Part shown: in pieces, positions 1-8,582 of the stretch | Layout of the letters: the number at the start of each line of letters is the position of its first letter | Position numbering within the stretch: position 1 is the first letter of the stretch | Assembly: GCF_042651465.1 (NCBI RefSeq) | Contig: NZ_JBHSCZ010000001.1 | Span: 434,001 to 498,000, forward strand | Length of the DNA: 64,000 bases | DNA from: Ferruginibacter yonginensis | GTDB lineage: Bacteria > Bacteroidota > Bacteroidia > Chitinophagales > Chitinophagaceae | Direction: 5' to 3' | The notes under the pieces: model-generated | What the model saw: the letters and a program-made list of their open reading frames with translations, nothing else | Database searches by the model: none | What the model was told of the DNA's origin: nothing | Translations under genes and position numbers: made by a program

Positions 1-736
1 CATTTAATTCTTTGTAGGTAATATTAAAACCTTCTAAAGCTGCTTTGGCTAATTCAATGGATACTTCTTTATACTCTTTTTTTATTTCGAAATACTTCTC
101 TGCTTTTTTAGCCTGATTTTCGAGGGTTTTTAGTTGGTTATTTATTTCAAAAAGTAAATCTTCAATACGAGCTAAATCTTGTTCAGTAGCATCTAATTTT
201 AGCTTTGCTTCTTTTTTTCGAGTTTTATAAATAGTAATACCAGCCGCTTGTTCTAACATTTTACGGCGACTGTTTTCTTTGTCTTTAATAATATCATCAA
301 CCATGCCCAGTTCAATAATGGCATAGCTATCGGTACTTACCCCTGTATCCATAAATAAGTTATGAATATCTTTCAACCTACAAGCCACATCATTTAACCT
401 ATATTCACTTTCTCCACTTTTATAATATTTACGGGTAACCGTTACTGTATTAAATTCAGTTGGTAAAAGGTTTTTAGTATTTTCAAAAGTTAAACTTACC
501 TCTGCCAACCCACTAGCATTACGGGTTTTGCTACCGTTAAAAACCAGACTTTCTAAATTTTCACTACGGAGGTTGCTTATTTTATGTTCGCCAATAACCC
601 AACGAATACTATCAATAATATTGCTTTTACCACAACCGTTTGGGCCAATTACACCTGTAATACCTTCGTCGAAATTGAGTACTGTTTTATCAGCAAAACT
701 TTTAAATCCTTTAATTTCTAAACTCTTTAAACGCAC
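1..736 (-). CDS. smc: Chromosome segregation ATPase SMC, N-terminal part (runs off the left edge)
   Basis: Reading the minus strand from a GTG at 736 gives an open frame to position 1, about 245 codons; the coiled coil, hinge and C-terminal head lie outside the window. SMC is the ATPase core of the condensin complex that compacts and segregates the chromosome. The start MRLKSLEIKGFKSFADKT is the canonical SMC opening, followed by a Walker A motif GPNGCGKSN at residues 31-39 and the Q-loop-like region. The segment RRKMLEQAAGI marks the transition into the long coiled coil. No in-frame ATG lies near the start, so GTG is chosen; a Bacteroidota -7 element sits 26 nt upstream. I am confident of the family; only the far end is unseen. 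Confidence 0.95.
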   Translation of the reverse strand, partial: MRLKSLEIKGFKSFADKTVLNFDEGITGVIGPNGCGKSNIIDSIRWVIGEHKISNLRSENLESLVFNGSKTRNASGLAEVSLTFENTKNLLPTEFNTVTVTRKYYKSGESEYRLNDVACRLKDIHNLFMDTGVSTDSYAIIELGMVDDIIKDKENSRRKMLEQAAGITIYKTRKKEAKLKLDATEQDLARIEDLLFEINNQLKTLENQAKKAEKYFEIKKEYKEVSIELAKAALEGFNITYKELN

Positions 737-761
737 AGTGTATAGTTTTTAAGTAAGACGG

Positions 762-769
762 CAAACATA
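762..769 (-). promoter_or_regulatory. Probable -7 promoter element of smc
   Basis: On the minus strand this reads TATGTTTG, a match to the Bacteroidota -7 consensus TAnnTTTG, 26 nt upstream of the GTG start of smc. No convincing -33 TTG was found at the expected spacing. The remaining sequence up to 992 is AT-rich and shows no other gene or RNA that I can support. Confidence 0.5.
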
Positions 770-992
770 CACGAATTTGATTAAACTTTAAAACAGCATT
801 TTATAAAAAATTAATAGTGGTTCAATACAAGTGAATTTGCATTAAATAAAATGTGTATTTCTTTTTATTTTAATTTTTTGATGGTGATGTTACAGAAAGT
901 ATATTTACTTACAAATACAGTATTTTTACTATTGTGTAAAATTGTAGTATGTAAATAATAAAAGATTGATTATAAATTTTTAATTAAGTTTA

Positions 993-1304
993 ATGGCTTT
1001 TTTAGTTGATGTAAATGATTTGTGTTTGCTTGGGTACGATTATGCTTTTTCTCCTGTGTATCAATTTCCAAGAGTTATTTTTGCTGATGATGAAATGAGC
1101 ATTAATAAAGATAATGCACAACAGGTTTGTCATTTTATAAATTCAATGGCATTAACCTATCGATGGAAAAATTTTGATTTAAAAGGTGCTCACTTACTCG
1201 AACGTATTATTGTAGAAACTGCTCCCAACGAAATTTACCAATATGTGCATTTGAAAAATTGGATAAAAATTAATTATTACGAACAATTACAACAATTTAG
1301 GTAA
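993..1304 (+). CDS. Hypothetical protein, 103 aa
   Basis: I do not recognise this protein. It is a soluble, mixed-composition sequence with no signal peptide, membrane segment or cysteine motif. It begins MAFLVDVNDLCLLGYDY and its C-terminal half is rich in aromatic and charged residues (for example the stretch around YRWKNFDLKG, residues 50-59). It stands alone between the divergent smc and the convergent tcdA gene, whose stop codon is only 6 nt beyond its own. An ATG start and good codon use for the genome make it plausible as a real gene, but no partner or pathway can be inferred. It could be a lineage-specific orphan. Confidence 0.6.
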   Translation: MAFLVDVNDLCLLGYDYAFSPVYQFPRVIFADDEMSINKDNAQQVCHFINSMALTYRWKNFDLKGAHLLERIIVETAPNEIYQYVHLKNWIKINYYEQLQQFR

Positions 1305-1310
1305 AGGAGC

Positions 1311-2045
1311 TTAAATAGGTTCACCAATTAATTTTCTGATGGCAACGCTGGCAGTTACAGCACCAAAAACAGCAGGCATGTATGAAATAGTTCCGTAAGC
1401 AGATTTTTTGTAATTGCTGCCATCCGTTAACATCAAACTTTCTTTACGGGGTTTTTCAGGCGAAAAAACACAGGTGATGCCTTTGTATATTTGATGATTA
1501 CGTTTGAGCGTTTTACGTATTTGTTGAGCAAAAACACACTCATTAGTTTTTGAAATATCGGTTACTTCCAGTTGGGTGGGGTCAAGCTTGGCACCTGCCC
1601 CCATGCTACTTACAATAGGGATACCTTTATGAAAAGCTGTTGACAAAAAAGTAAGTTTTGGTGTAATACTATCAATGGCATCAATAATAAAATGAGGCGG
1701 ATTTTTTAATATATCATCTACCAAAGTTGGTGTTACAAATGATTGTACTACATGCAAGGTAATTTCGGGGTTTATGGCTTTTAAACGTTCTGCCATTATT
1801 TGAGCTTTGGGTTCGCCATGGTTGGTAGCTAAAGCAGGCAATTGTCTATTTCTGTTGGTTGGGTCAACAACATCACCATCAATGATGGTCATTGTGCCAA
1901 CACCACTCCTTGCTACAAATTCAGCAGCGAAGGAACCTACACCGCCTAACCCTACTACCATTACATGACTATTAGCTAAACGTTGTACAGCATCTTTACC
2001 TATTAACAAAGATGTTCTACCAAGCCACGAAAAATCTGTCATCAT
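1311..2045 (-). CDS. tcdA: tRNA threonylcarbamoyladenosine dehydratase (TcdA/ThiF-MoeB family)
   Basis: This E1-like ATP-dependent enzyme is predicted to dehydrate t6A37 of tRNA to the cyclic form ct6A. The Rossmann nucleotide loop GLGGVGS is at residues 32-38, followed by a D-G-D segment that binds ATP and the N-R-N-R-Q segment typical of the family. The downstream stretch DAIDSITPKLTF and the region around SSMGAGAKLDPT match TcdA rather than ThiF or MoeB. The length of 244 aa fits the short TcdA class, which lacks ubiquitin-like partners. I chose the ATG at 2045 because it overlaps the TGA stop of the preceding tatD gene, implying translational coupling. A TTG six bases further upstream is also open but less likely. 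Confidence 0.9.
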   Translation of the reverse strand: MMTDFSWLGRTSLLIGKDAVQRLANSHVMVVGLGGVGSFAAEFVARSGVGTMTIIDGDVVDPTNRNRQLPALATNHGEPKAQIMAERLKAINPEITLHVVQSFVTPTLVDDILKNPPHFIIDAIDSITPKLTFLSTAFHKGIPIVSSMGAGAKLDPTQLEVTDISKTNECVFAQQIRKTLKRNHQIYKGITCVFSPEKPRKESLMLTDGSNYKKSAYGTISYMPAVFGAVTASVAIRKLIGEPI

Positions 2046-2707
2046 AACCAATCAATATTTTTACCGAAAACGGTCGTTGCATTTTGTTGAATGTGCAAAC
2101 TAAATACATTTAAATCAATATTAAAACGGTACGCAGCTAAATCATACATTTTTTCAATGCTGATAGCAGCATCATCAGTCTCAACAAAAATATTTGAAAG
2201 TGGTAATATTGATAATTCACCCACTGCATATTTTGTGATGGCTTTTCCAAAAGAAATGTAAAAACCTTGTTGCACTAAATTTTGAGCTAGTGCCACTGAC
2301 TTATTAAAGCCATGAAAAATAACGGGCACTTTATTTTGTAAAATAGTGAGTTGCTGTACCACTTCATTAAATGCCCTCACACAATGAATAATGAGTGGCT
2401 TTTGTAATTGATTGGCTAACTGCACATGTAAAGCAAATACTTTAAGTTGTTGTTGAAGTGGGGTAGTCACAATTTTATCTAAACCAGTTTCGCCGATAGC
2501 AATTACATTTAATTGATTTGCTGCGCTTTCAATAATGTTCCAAGTAGTTTCCCAATTAGTATCAATATACCAAGGATGTAAACCTACCGAGCAATATGGG
2601 TAATTTTTTACGAGATGAAAATCTTTGTAAAAATTATACACAGCAGCTTTTTTTAAAGTACTTTCTTTCGAATGTGTATGAACATCAAAAAACTGATTGT
2701 TTGCCAT
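2042..2707 (-). CDS. TatD-family metal-dependent hydrolase (deoxyribonuclease-like)
   Basis: This is a TIM-barrel amidohydrolase-superfamily protein of the TatD group, whose members act as metal-dependent 3'-5' exonucleases. The N-terminal metal ligands H10 and H12 are in FFDVHTHS. The GLHPWYI segment, AIGETGLDK, LIIHCVRAF, the HGF segment after VPVIF, and FVETDDA near the C-terminus follow in the family order. At 221 aa it is shorter than E. coli TatD (about 260 aa), a common form in Bacteroidota. It is co-transcribed with tcdA, its stop overlapping the tcdA start. The specific substrate in this organism cannot be read from the sequence. Confidence 0.85.
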   Translation of the reverse strand: MANNQFFDVHTHSKESTLKKAAVYNFYKDFHLVKNYPYCSVGLHPWYIDTNWETTWNIIESAANQLNVIAIGETGLDKIVTTPLQQQLKVFALHVQLANQLQKPLIIHCVRAFNEVVQQLTILQNKVPVIFHGFNKSVALAQNLVQQGFYISFGKAITKYAVGELSILPLSNIFVETDDAAISIEKMYDLAAYRFNIDLNVFSLHIQQNATTVFGKNIDWL

Positions 2708-2811
2708 TACTGCTAAAATAATGCTTTTATTTTATCCGGTTTTTAAACCATTCAACCTGTTAATTTTGGTTTAAATACAGTAATTTATTTCAACTACGAA
2801 AAACTACGTGT

Positions 2812-2819
2812 ATTTTTGA
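2812..2819 (+). promoter_or_regulatory. Probable -7 promoter element of the GLPGLI-like gene
   Basis: TATTTTTG matches TAnnTTTG and lies 19 nt before the ATG at 2839. It is divergent from tatD. No clear -33 element is visible. Confidence 0.4.
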
Positions 2820-2838
2820 AATCTAAACTATTTGAATA

Positions 2839-3684
2839 ATGAAAATTTTATTGTTTTCGAGTGTGTTAATGGTGAGCACTGCATTGTATGCACAACCAAA
2901 ATTAGTGAGCCAGGCAACCATTACAACATCAACCAATGTTATTGCGCCAGAAGATGAAGATGTATCGCAAATACAAAACCAAGGTGGTGGTGGATTTAAT
3001 TTCAGAAATTTTGGAGATGGTGAAACAAAATCGACTACTTATGTAAAAAACGATTTGGTAAAAACAGTGTTTAAATCAGAATCGTTTAGGGGTGTTGTTT
3101 ACAGAGATAATGCCAAAAAAGTAACCCATACCGTTTTTGAAATTATGGGTAACAAACAAGGTATAATTGCTAGTGATGAAGACCAGGCAGATATGCGTAA
3201 GCGTATGGATAGTATGATGAAAGCAAGAGAAAATGCTGATACCAACGCTACCAAAAGAGTACGAACTGTAGATGTATCTTCAACCATTACCTATGTAGAT
3301 GAAACCAAAAAAATTGCTGGTTACAATTGTAAAAAAGCATTGATTATTACCGATCGTTTTATTTCAAAAGATACCTTGGTGGTTTGGTATACACCTGAAT
3401 TAAAGTTCCCTAATGTATCATCAACAGGTGGTACTAGTGGGTTTGGTAATTTTGGTAATCAAAGTGCGAATAGTTTTGACAAAATTGATGGCTTTGTAAT
3501 GCAATACCAACGTAATATGCCTCGTGGTCGTGTTATGGAAGTTAAGGTTACTAAAATTGATATTGAAAAAGAATTAGCTGATAAAGAATTTGAATTACCT
3601 AAAGATGTAGAGTTTAAAACTATGAAAGAAATGTCTGGCGGAGCCGGTGGTCAACAATTTAGATTTGGTGGTGGTAGAAACTAA
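2839..3684 (+). CDS. Secreted DUF4412/GLPGLI-family protein
   Basis: The protein begins with a Sec signal peptide (MKILLFSSVLMVSTALYAQP, cleavage probably after residue 18), so it is exported. The central part contains the family-like segment YVDETKKIAGYNCKKALI, followed by a VVWYTPELKFP segment, which resembles the Bacteroidota GLPGLI/DUF4412 proteins of unknown function. The Gly/Phe/Asn-rich patches near residues 50-60 and the C-terminus (QQFRFGGGRN) look flexible or low-complexity. The gene is monocistronic, with its own promoter and a strong terminator 18 nt downstream. No enzymatic motif is seen. The family call is fairly secure; function is unknown. Confidence 0.7.
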   Translation: MKILLFSSVLMVSTALYAQPKLVSQATITTSTNVIAPEDEDVSQIQNQGGGGFNFRNFGDGETKSTTYVKNDLVKTVFKSESFRGVVYRDNAKKVTHTVFEIMGNKQGIIASDEDQADMRKRMDSMMKARENADTNATKRVRTVDVSSTITYVDETKKIAGYNCKKALIITDRFISKDTLVVWYTPELKFPNVSSTGGTSGFGNFGNQSANSFDKIDGFVMQYQRNMPRGRVMEVKVTKIDIEKELADKEFELPKDVEFKTMKEMSGGAGGQQFRFGGGRN

Positions 3685-3702
3685 TTTAGAAAAATGTATG
3701 AT

Positions 3703-3738
3703 AAAAATAAAGGGAGCTATACGGCTCCCTTTATTTTT
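3703..3738 (+). terminator. Rho-independent terminator
   Basis: A 15-bp perfect inverted repeat (core AAAGGGAGC / GCTCCCTTT) with a 6-nt loop TATACG ends in a T-tract on the plus strand, directly after the GLPGLI-like gene. Confidence 0.9.
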
Positions 3739-3890
3739 TATATTATGTGTAACTAGTACAAAACGCTTAAAATTTTTTTTCAACAATGCAGCAATTGCAA
3801 CAATTGTTTTATCTCTATCGAGTATCTAGATGTATTTTATATTTTTTGATCCGTAACTTAAAACTACCTATGTTAATACACATAAATAGT

Positions 3891-3897
3891 CCCCCCC
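3891..3897 (+). repeat. Homopolymeric C7 tract upstream of the frameshifted barrel gene
   Basis: Seven consecutive C residues in an otherwise AT-rich spacer, 52 nt before the ATG at 3950. Such tracts can slip during replication and alter promoter spacing, but nothing here proves that it does. Confidence 0.5.
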
Positions 3898-3949
3898 ACA
3901 ACAATCAATTTTAATTATTAACGCTAACTTTTTTTAAAAAATAAATAAA

Positions 3950-4500
3950 ATGAAAAATACTTTTCTATTAGCAATTATATGTTTGTTAATTACTATTAAA
4001 GGGAACTGCCAGCTAACAAAAGGAAACTTTTTAATTGGAGGAAACGCAAGTTTCAGTTCTACCAAATTTAAAAATACTTAACAAGTAATTATACGCTAAC
4101 TGAACTAAATATTTTTCCAAATATTGGTTATTTTTTTGCCGACAAATTTGCCTTTGGCATCAGACCTGGTTACTCACTCACAAGAAGCAATTTTGGAAAC
4201 ACAAAATCAACTTTTGAAAATTTTTTAATTGGCCCCTTTGCTAGATATTATTTTCTTGAAAAAGATAAGAGAATAAATATTTTAAGTGAAATAAGCTACC
4301 GAAACATAACCACAAAATCACCTGAAAACGCTAAAACAAATATAAATGGGTTTTCATTTTTATTAGGCCCAGTTTTATATTTTAATTCGAGTGTAGGTAT
4401 GGAGTTCACATTAGGTTATTCTACAGCAAAATATTCAAAAGAACTTAGTAATAATAGCTTACAAGTTGGTATTGGTTTACAAATTCATTTAGAAAAATAA
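3950..4500 (+). pseudogene. Outer-membrane beta-barrel protein gene with a single frameshift
   Basis: From the ATG the frame reads a signal peptide (MKNTFLLAIICLLITIKGNCQ) and the start of a small barrel (LTKGNFLIGGNASFSS), then stops at TAA 4079-4081 after 43 codons. In the -1 frame, the sequence from about 4072 continues to a stop at 4498-4500 with typical alternating barrel strands, for example IGYFFADKFAFGIRPGYSL and a terminal LQVGIGLQIHLEK. Adding one A to the AAAAA run at 4070-4074 would restore a single protein of about 183 aa. The junction shows no canonical slippery heptamer, so programmed shifting is unlikely. The break is either a real recent inactivation, slippage-based phase variation, or a homopolymer sequencing error. 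The gene is followed by a terminator shared with the convergent TPR gene. Confidence 0.75.
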
Positions 4501-4511
4501 CCTTTTTTATC

Positions 4512-4531
4512 GGTTGGTATACCTATCAACC
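4512..4531. repeat. Short palindrome between convergent genes
   Basis: GGTTGGTA and TATCAACC flank a 4-nt centre, a near-perfect inverted repeat just ahead of the main terminator hairpin. It may be part of the transcription stop. Confidence 0.4.
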
Positions 4532-4540
4532 AAAATATAA

Positions 4541-4580
4541 AAAAGGGGCTGCCTCATACTTATGAGACAGCCCTTTTTTT
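4541..4580. terminator. Bidirectional terminator
   Basis: The arms GGGCTGCCTCATA and TATGAGACAGCCC pair with one mismatch. They are preceded by A residues and followed by seven T residues, so the hairpin can stop both the plus-strand barrel gene and the minus-strand TPR gene. Confidence 0.85.
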
Positions 4581-4593
4581 ATGTTAATTGCTA

Positions 4594-5874
4594 TTAAAAC
4601 TTCAAACTTTTCCTTACTGCTTCAAACTCATCTCTCTTTTTCGTATTTCCTTTATAATCGTACAATTCTACTAAGTAACCAACTACTTTTAATTGTGTCA
4701 ATTTTTCTTTGGTTTTTATGGTTGCGGCTTTATCTGTATAATATTTATTAATTTCTTCACCTAATGAAACTGTTTTTTCAAAATAAGTATTCATTAAAGC
4801 TGTAAAATCTTTTTTCTTTTTTAGTTCTTCTGGCTTTGTTGTTTTAGTTTCTTTTATTGAACTTGCTTGTGAGCTATAAAAAACGGTTAGGTTGTAATAG
4901 CTATCATCTAACAATACTTTTGCAGATACATCACCCGCTGGTTCAGCTGCAATTGCAGATTTTAACACCTGCTCTAATTTATTTACCAATTCAATATCAA
5001 CAGATTTAATTTCATTAGTGAATAATAAATTATACACCACAACAGCATAGTTGTAGTCATTAACGAAATTATTAGGATCTTTTACATAGTTTTCTTCATA
5101 CTTTGCTAATATCGCTTTGCTATCGCCAGATTGTTGAATTCTGTCTAATTCAATATCATTCCAAAGCGAATTGGTAGGATAAGCTGCTTTTGCTTTAACC
5201 ATAAATGCGTCTAATGTATTATAATCTTTTTTGCTGTTATAAAACTGGGCTAAAAACTCGTATACATTTTCATTCTCTTTATCTGTAATGTTAGCATCAA
5301 CAATTTTTCTATAGTTTGCAATTGCATTGGCGGTATCGCCTGCATTTAAGGCTGCTGCGGCAATATTCTTTACCAAAGCTGTATCAAATTTTGAAAGTTT
5401 AACTTGCTCGTTTGTATATCCCTTACTTAAAATGTAGTTTTCAACATCTTGTGACTTTTGAAAAGCACTGTAAGAGTTTGCAAAATCTTTATTATTAAAA
5501 AATTGGGCACCGATATCATAAAAACCAAGGTATAAATCAAAGTAAGATAAATAAAACTCTGACTTTAAACTAAAATCTAGTTTATCTAATGCTTGGTTTT
5601 TTCTAAAAGCATCGTACGAAATATTTTTTAAATTGAATGCATCCATTGGTGCAGTTCCAGCAGTACGAGATAATGAATTGTAAATTCTTCCTTTATAGTA
5701 ATAACCTAATGCATCTTTTTCATTTTTAGGGGCAGATAAAAATTTATCAATCTCTGTTTTGGCCTCGGCAAACTTTTGTTTATCCATCATTTCACCAATT
5801 TTATCTAAAGACTGCGAAAACGCAACTGCTGAAGTAAAAAGTGAAAAGCCAACAATAAAAACTTTTTTCATCAT
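4594..5874 (-). CDS. Secreted tetratricopeptide-repeat protein
   Basis: The 426-aa product begins with a signal peptide (MMKKVFIVGFSLFTSAVAFSQ), so it is probably periplasmic. The rest is helical, with TPR-like pairs such as KFAEAKTEIDKFL near residues 34-46, a DFANSYSAFQKSQDVE segment around residue 135, and GDTANAIANYRKIVDAN around residue 180. Repeats like these usually form protein-binding scaffolds; no catalytic motif is present. The gene is transcribed alone, convergent with the frameshifted barrel gene and divergent from dnaG. Two ATG codons (5874 and 5871) are possible starts and make no functional difference. The partner is unknown. Confidence 0.75.
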   Translation of the reverse strand: MMKKVFIVGFSLFTSAVAFSQSLDKIGEMMDKQKFAEAKTEIDKFLSAPKNEKDALGYYYKGRIYNSLSRTAGTAPMDAFNLKNISYDAFRKNQALDKLDFSLKSEFYLSYFDLYLGFYDIGAQFFNNKDFANSYSAFQKSQDVENYILSKGYTNEQVKLSKFDTALVKNIAAAALNAGDTANAIANYRKIVDANITDKENENVYEFLAQFYNSKKDYNTLDAFMVKAKAAYPTNSLWNDIELDRIQQSGDSKAILAKYEENYVKDPNNFVNDYNYAVVVYNLLFTNEIKSVDIELVNKLEQVLKSAIAAEPAGDVSAKVLLDDSYYNLTVFYSSQASSIKETKTTKPEELKKKKDFTALMNTYFEKTVSLGEEINKYYTDKAATIKTKEKLTQLKVVGYLVELYDYKGNTKKRDEFEAVRKSLKF

Positions 5875-6021
5875 ATTATCTTTTGTTTTTTAGAACGTTA
5901 AAGTTATTAGTTTATATGCAAATGATGCAATTTTTTGTTGTTATGCATAAATAATGCCTATCCATATTTTATATGGTGTTAAAGATGTTAAACATTATTT
6001 TTACACTCTTTTTATAATAGT

Positions 6022-7974
6022 TTGATAAGTAAAGAAACCATACAGCAAATACAAAACCGCATCGATATTGTTGAAATCGTTGGGTCGTTTGTAAAATTAA
6101 AACGCCGAGGTGCTAATTATCTGGGTCTTTGTCCGTTTCACAACGAAAAAAGTCCCTCATTTACAGTATCTGGTGCTAAAGAAATTTACAAATGCTTTGG
6201 TTGTGGTAAAAGCGGTAATACCATTAGTTTTTTAATGGATTTAGAAAAGTACAGCTATGTTGAGGCACTGCGTTGGTTAGCAAATAAATACGGTATTGAA
6301 ATTGAAGAAACCATTGCTTCGCCTGAAGTAAAACTACAACAGCAAACTTCTGAAAGTTTGTATGTCATAAACAATTTTGCTCAAAAGTTTTTTACTACAG
6401 CGCTTTTTGAAACAGATGAAGGAACTGACATTGCACTCAGTTATTTAAAGGAACGTGGTTTTAGAGAAGACATAATTAAAAAATTTCAACTAGGTTATAA
6501 TCCCGAAGCTGGCGATGCCTTTGCAAAAGCTGCCACATCAGCACAATACAACCAAGAGTTACTGCAAAAAAGTGGTTTGGTTGTGTTGAGAGAGGAACGT
6601 TTAAGAGATAATTATCGTGGTCGTATCATTTTCCCTATACACAACCAAAGTGGTAAAGTGTTGGGCTTTGGCGCAAGGCTTATCAAAAAAAATGACAAAG
6701 CGCCTAAATACATCAACACCCCCGAAAACGAAATCTATGTAAAATCAAAATTACTATACGGCTCATATTTTGCCCGTATGGCAATTGATAAAGCCGATGA
6801 ATGTTTGCTGGTAGAAGGTTATACCGATGTGGTAAGTTTACACCAAGCCGGTATTGAAAATGTTGTGGCTAGTGGCGGTACATCGCTTACGCCAGATCAA
6901 CTGAGGCTCATAAAAAAATATACCAATAACCTTACAATCATTTATGATGGCGATGGGGCTGGCGTAAAAGCCGCCATGCGGGGGCTAGATTTGGCATTAG
7001 AAGAAGGCCTCAATGTTCGTTTGGTATTAATACCTGATAATGAAGACCCCGATAGTTACGTAAACAAAATAGGTGCTGCTGCATTCAATGAATTTATTGC
7101 CAATAATAAAAAAGACTTTGTAATTTTTCAACTCGGCCAATCTTTAGTTGAAGCCGGTAACGATTCAGTTAAAAAAGCAGCCATTGTAAATAGAATGGCT
7201 GAAACTATTTCGAAAATTACCAAAACCGAGCATTTTACTAAACGACAAGATTATGTAAAACAAGTTGCTGCTTTATTAAAAATTGAAGAGGCTGGCTTGA
7301 ACGATTTGGTAAATAAATTTATTAGAGAAAAAGTTCAAAAAGATGATAATAAAACCAATGCTTTTGAACAACAACCTCCAACGACTTCTTTGGATGATGA
7401 TGCGGCTGCACTTGAACAGTTACAGCAGGCCGAAAGCCTCTTTAATAAAGATGATTTACAAGAAAAAGCAATCGTTAGAAGTTTGATAGAGTTTGGCTTA
7501 AAACCTTGGGATGAGCAACAAACAGTAGCGGAGCATATTTTTAAAGAAATGGATGATAACGAGTTGGAACACTTAATGGAAAACCAACAGTTGGTCAATA
7601 TTATTCATTTATACCGACAAAAATATGTTGCAGGTGAATCACCTACTGAAAAAGATTTTTTATACCATCAAGATAATAATATTAGTCTTTTAGTAATCAG
7701 TGTAATGGAAAGCAATACTGAAATAAGTGCCAATTGGGCTAAGCATTATGAAGGTAAAATTTTTACAAGGGAAGATTTGTTTAGGGAAGAAGTAACATCT
7801 ACCCTAGCCTATTTTAAACTGCGAAAAATTAAAAAACTAATTGATGAAAACCAACGTGAACTTGAATTAGCTACCAACGAAGCTGATCAATTTTTATATT
7901 TAAAAACACATATTGCCCTCAAGCAAGAAGAACAATTGATTACACAAACTTTGGGCACAGTAATTTTTAAATAA
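6022..7974 (+). CDS. dnaG: DNA primase DnaG
   Basis: DnaG synthesises RNA primers at the replication fork. The CHC2 zinc-ribbon ligands C37, H40, C58 and C61 are present. The TOPRIM domain shows the catalytic glutamate in LLVEGYTDVV (E265) and the metal-binding aspartates in IYDGDGAG (D309, D311). The C-terminal 200 residues form the helicase-interacting domain and are preceded by an acidic, Gln-rich linker. The length of 650 aa is normal. The start is TTG: MISKETIQQIQNRIDIVEIVG aligns with the canonical DnaG N-terminus and no ATG is available nearby. It stands apart from sigma-factor genes. Confidence 0.97.
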   Translation: MISKETIQQIQNRIDIVEIVGSFVKLKRRGANYLGLCPFHNEKSPSFTVSGAKEIYKCFGCGKSGNTISFLMDLEKYSYVEALRWLANKYGIEIEETIASPEVKLQQQTSESLYVINNFAQKFFTTALFETDEGTDIALSYLKERGFREDIIKKFQLGYNPEAGDAFAKAATSAQYNQELLQKSGLVVLREERLRDNYRGRIIFPIHNQSGKVLGFGARLIKKNDKAPKYINTPENEIYVKSKLLYGSYFARMAIDKADECLLVEGYTDVVSLHQAGIENVVASGGTSLTPDQLRLIKKYTNNLTIIYDGDGAGVKAAMRGLDLALEEGLNVRLVLIPDNEDPDSYVNKIGAAAFNEFIANNKKDFVIFQLGQSLVEAGNDSVKKAAIVNRMAETISKITKTEHFTKRQDYVKQVAALLKIEEAGLNDLVNKFIREKVQKDDNKTNAFEQQPPTTSLDDDAAALEQLQQAESLFNKDDLQEKAIVRSLIEFGLKPWDEQQTVAEHIFKEMDDNELEHLMENQQLVNIIHLYRQKYVAGESPTEKDFLYHQDNNISLLVISVMESNTEISANWAKHYEGKIFTREDLFREEVTSTLAYFKLRKIKKLIDENQRELELATNEADQFLYLKTHIALKQEEQLITQTLGTVIFK

Positions 7975-8036
7975 CTGCTTACCATATCTTTATCATCAAT
8001 AAATGGCATTAATTAATTTTATACAAACAATTATTC

Positions 8037-8549
8037 ATGGATAGCATATTACAAAACGGCACACTTATTTTAACAGTCATTATTTTAACAGGTTTGGTTT
8101 ATTTAATTAGAGAAGTATACTACCTCAAATTATATATTAAAAACACCAATACCGAAGCAAAAAAATTACAATTTTTAGCCTACGAACGTTTGGCCATGTT
8201 TGCTGAAAGAGTAGGTTTAAAAAACTTAATTAGCAATGCAGAAACGTATGGAGAAAGCGCCGCAGTAATGCACGGTGTACTTATACAAAATATTAAAGCC
8301 GAGTATGAATATAATGTGAGCCAGCAAGTATATGTAAGTAAAGAAGTATGGGCAGCTGTTACAAAATTGAAAGATCAAAATATTTACATCATCAATCAAT
8401 TAGCTGCTATGTTGCCACCTCAAGCCAATTCGCTTGATTTGAGCAAACGTATTTTAGAATATACCATTACACAACAACAAGAGTTGAATGTAATTGTACA
8501 AGAAGCTATTCAAATAGAAGCGAAGCAAAAACTTGATGCCTTATCATAA
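8037..8549 (+). CDS. Membrane-anchored hypothetical protein, 170 aa
   Basis: One hydrophobic segment (residues about 8-28, GTLILTVIILTGLVYLIREV) anchors the protein, and the remaining 140 residues are helical and soluble. The helical region includes the segment KLQFLAYERLAMFAERVGL, which resembles a conserved Bacteroidota family of unknown function, though I cannot name it with certainty. The gene lies between dnaG and the methylmalonyl-CoA mutase subunit on the same strand, with 33 nt to the latter, so it may be co-transcribed. No catalytic motif is seen and no function is proposed. Confidence 0.65.
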   Translation: MDSILQNGTLILTVIILTGLVYLIREVYYLKLYIKNTNTEAKKLQFLAYERLAMFAERVGLKNLISNAETYGESAAVMHGVLIQNIKAEYEYNVSQQVYVSKEVWAAVTKLKDQNIYIINQLAAMLPPQANSLDLSKRILEYTITQQQELNVIVQEAIQIEAKQKLDALS

Positions 8550-8582
8550 TACCTACCATTAAAGTATTACAAAAACCAAACA

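Noticed and set aside
4070..4081. Programmed -1 frameshift as the explanation for the split barrel gene
   Set aside because: No X-XXY-YYZ slippery heptamer lies in the zero frame and no stimulatory stem follows; mutation, phase variation or a base-call error is simpler.
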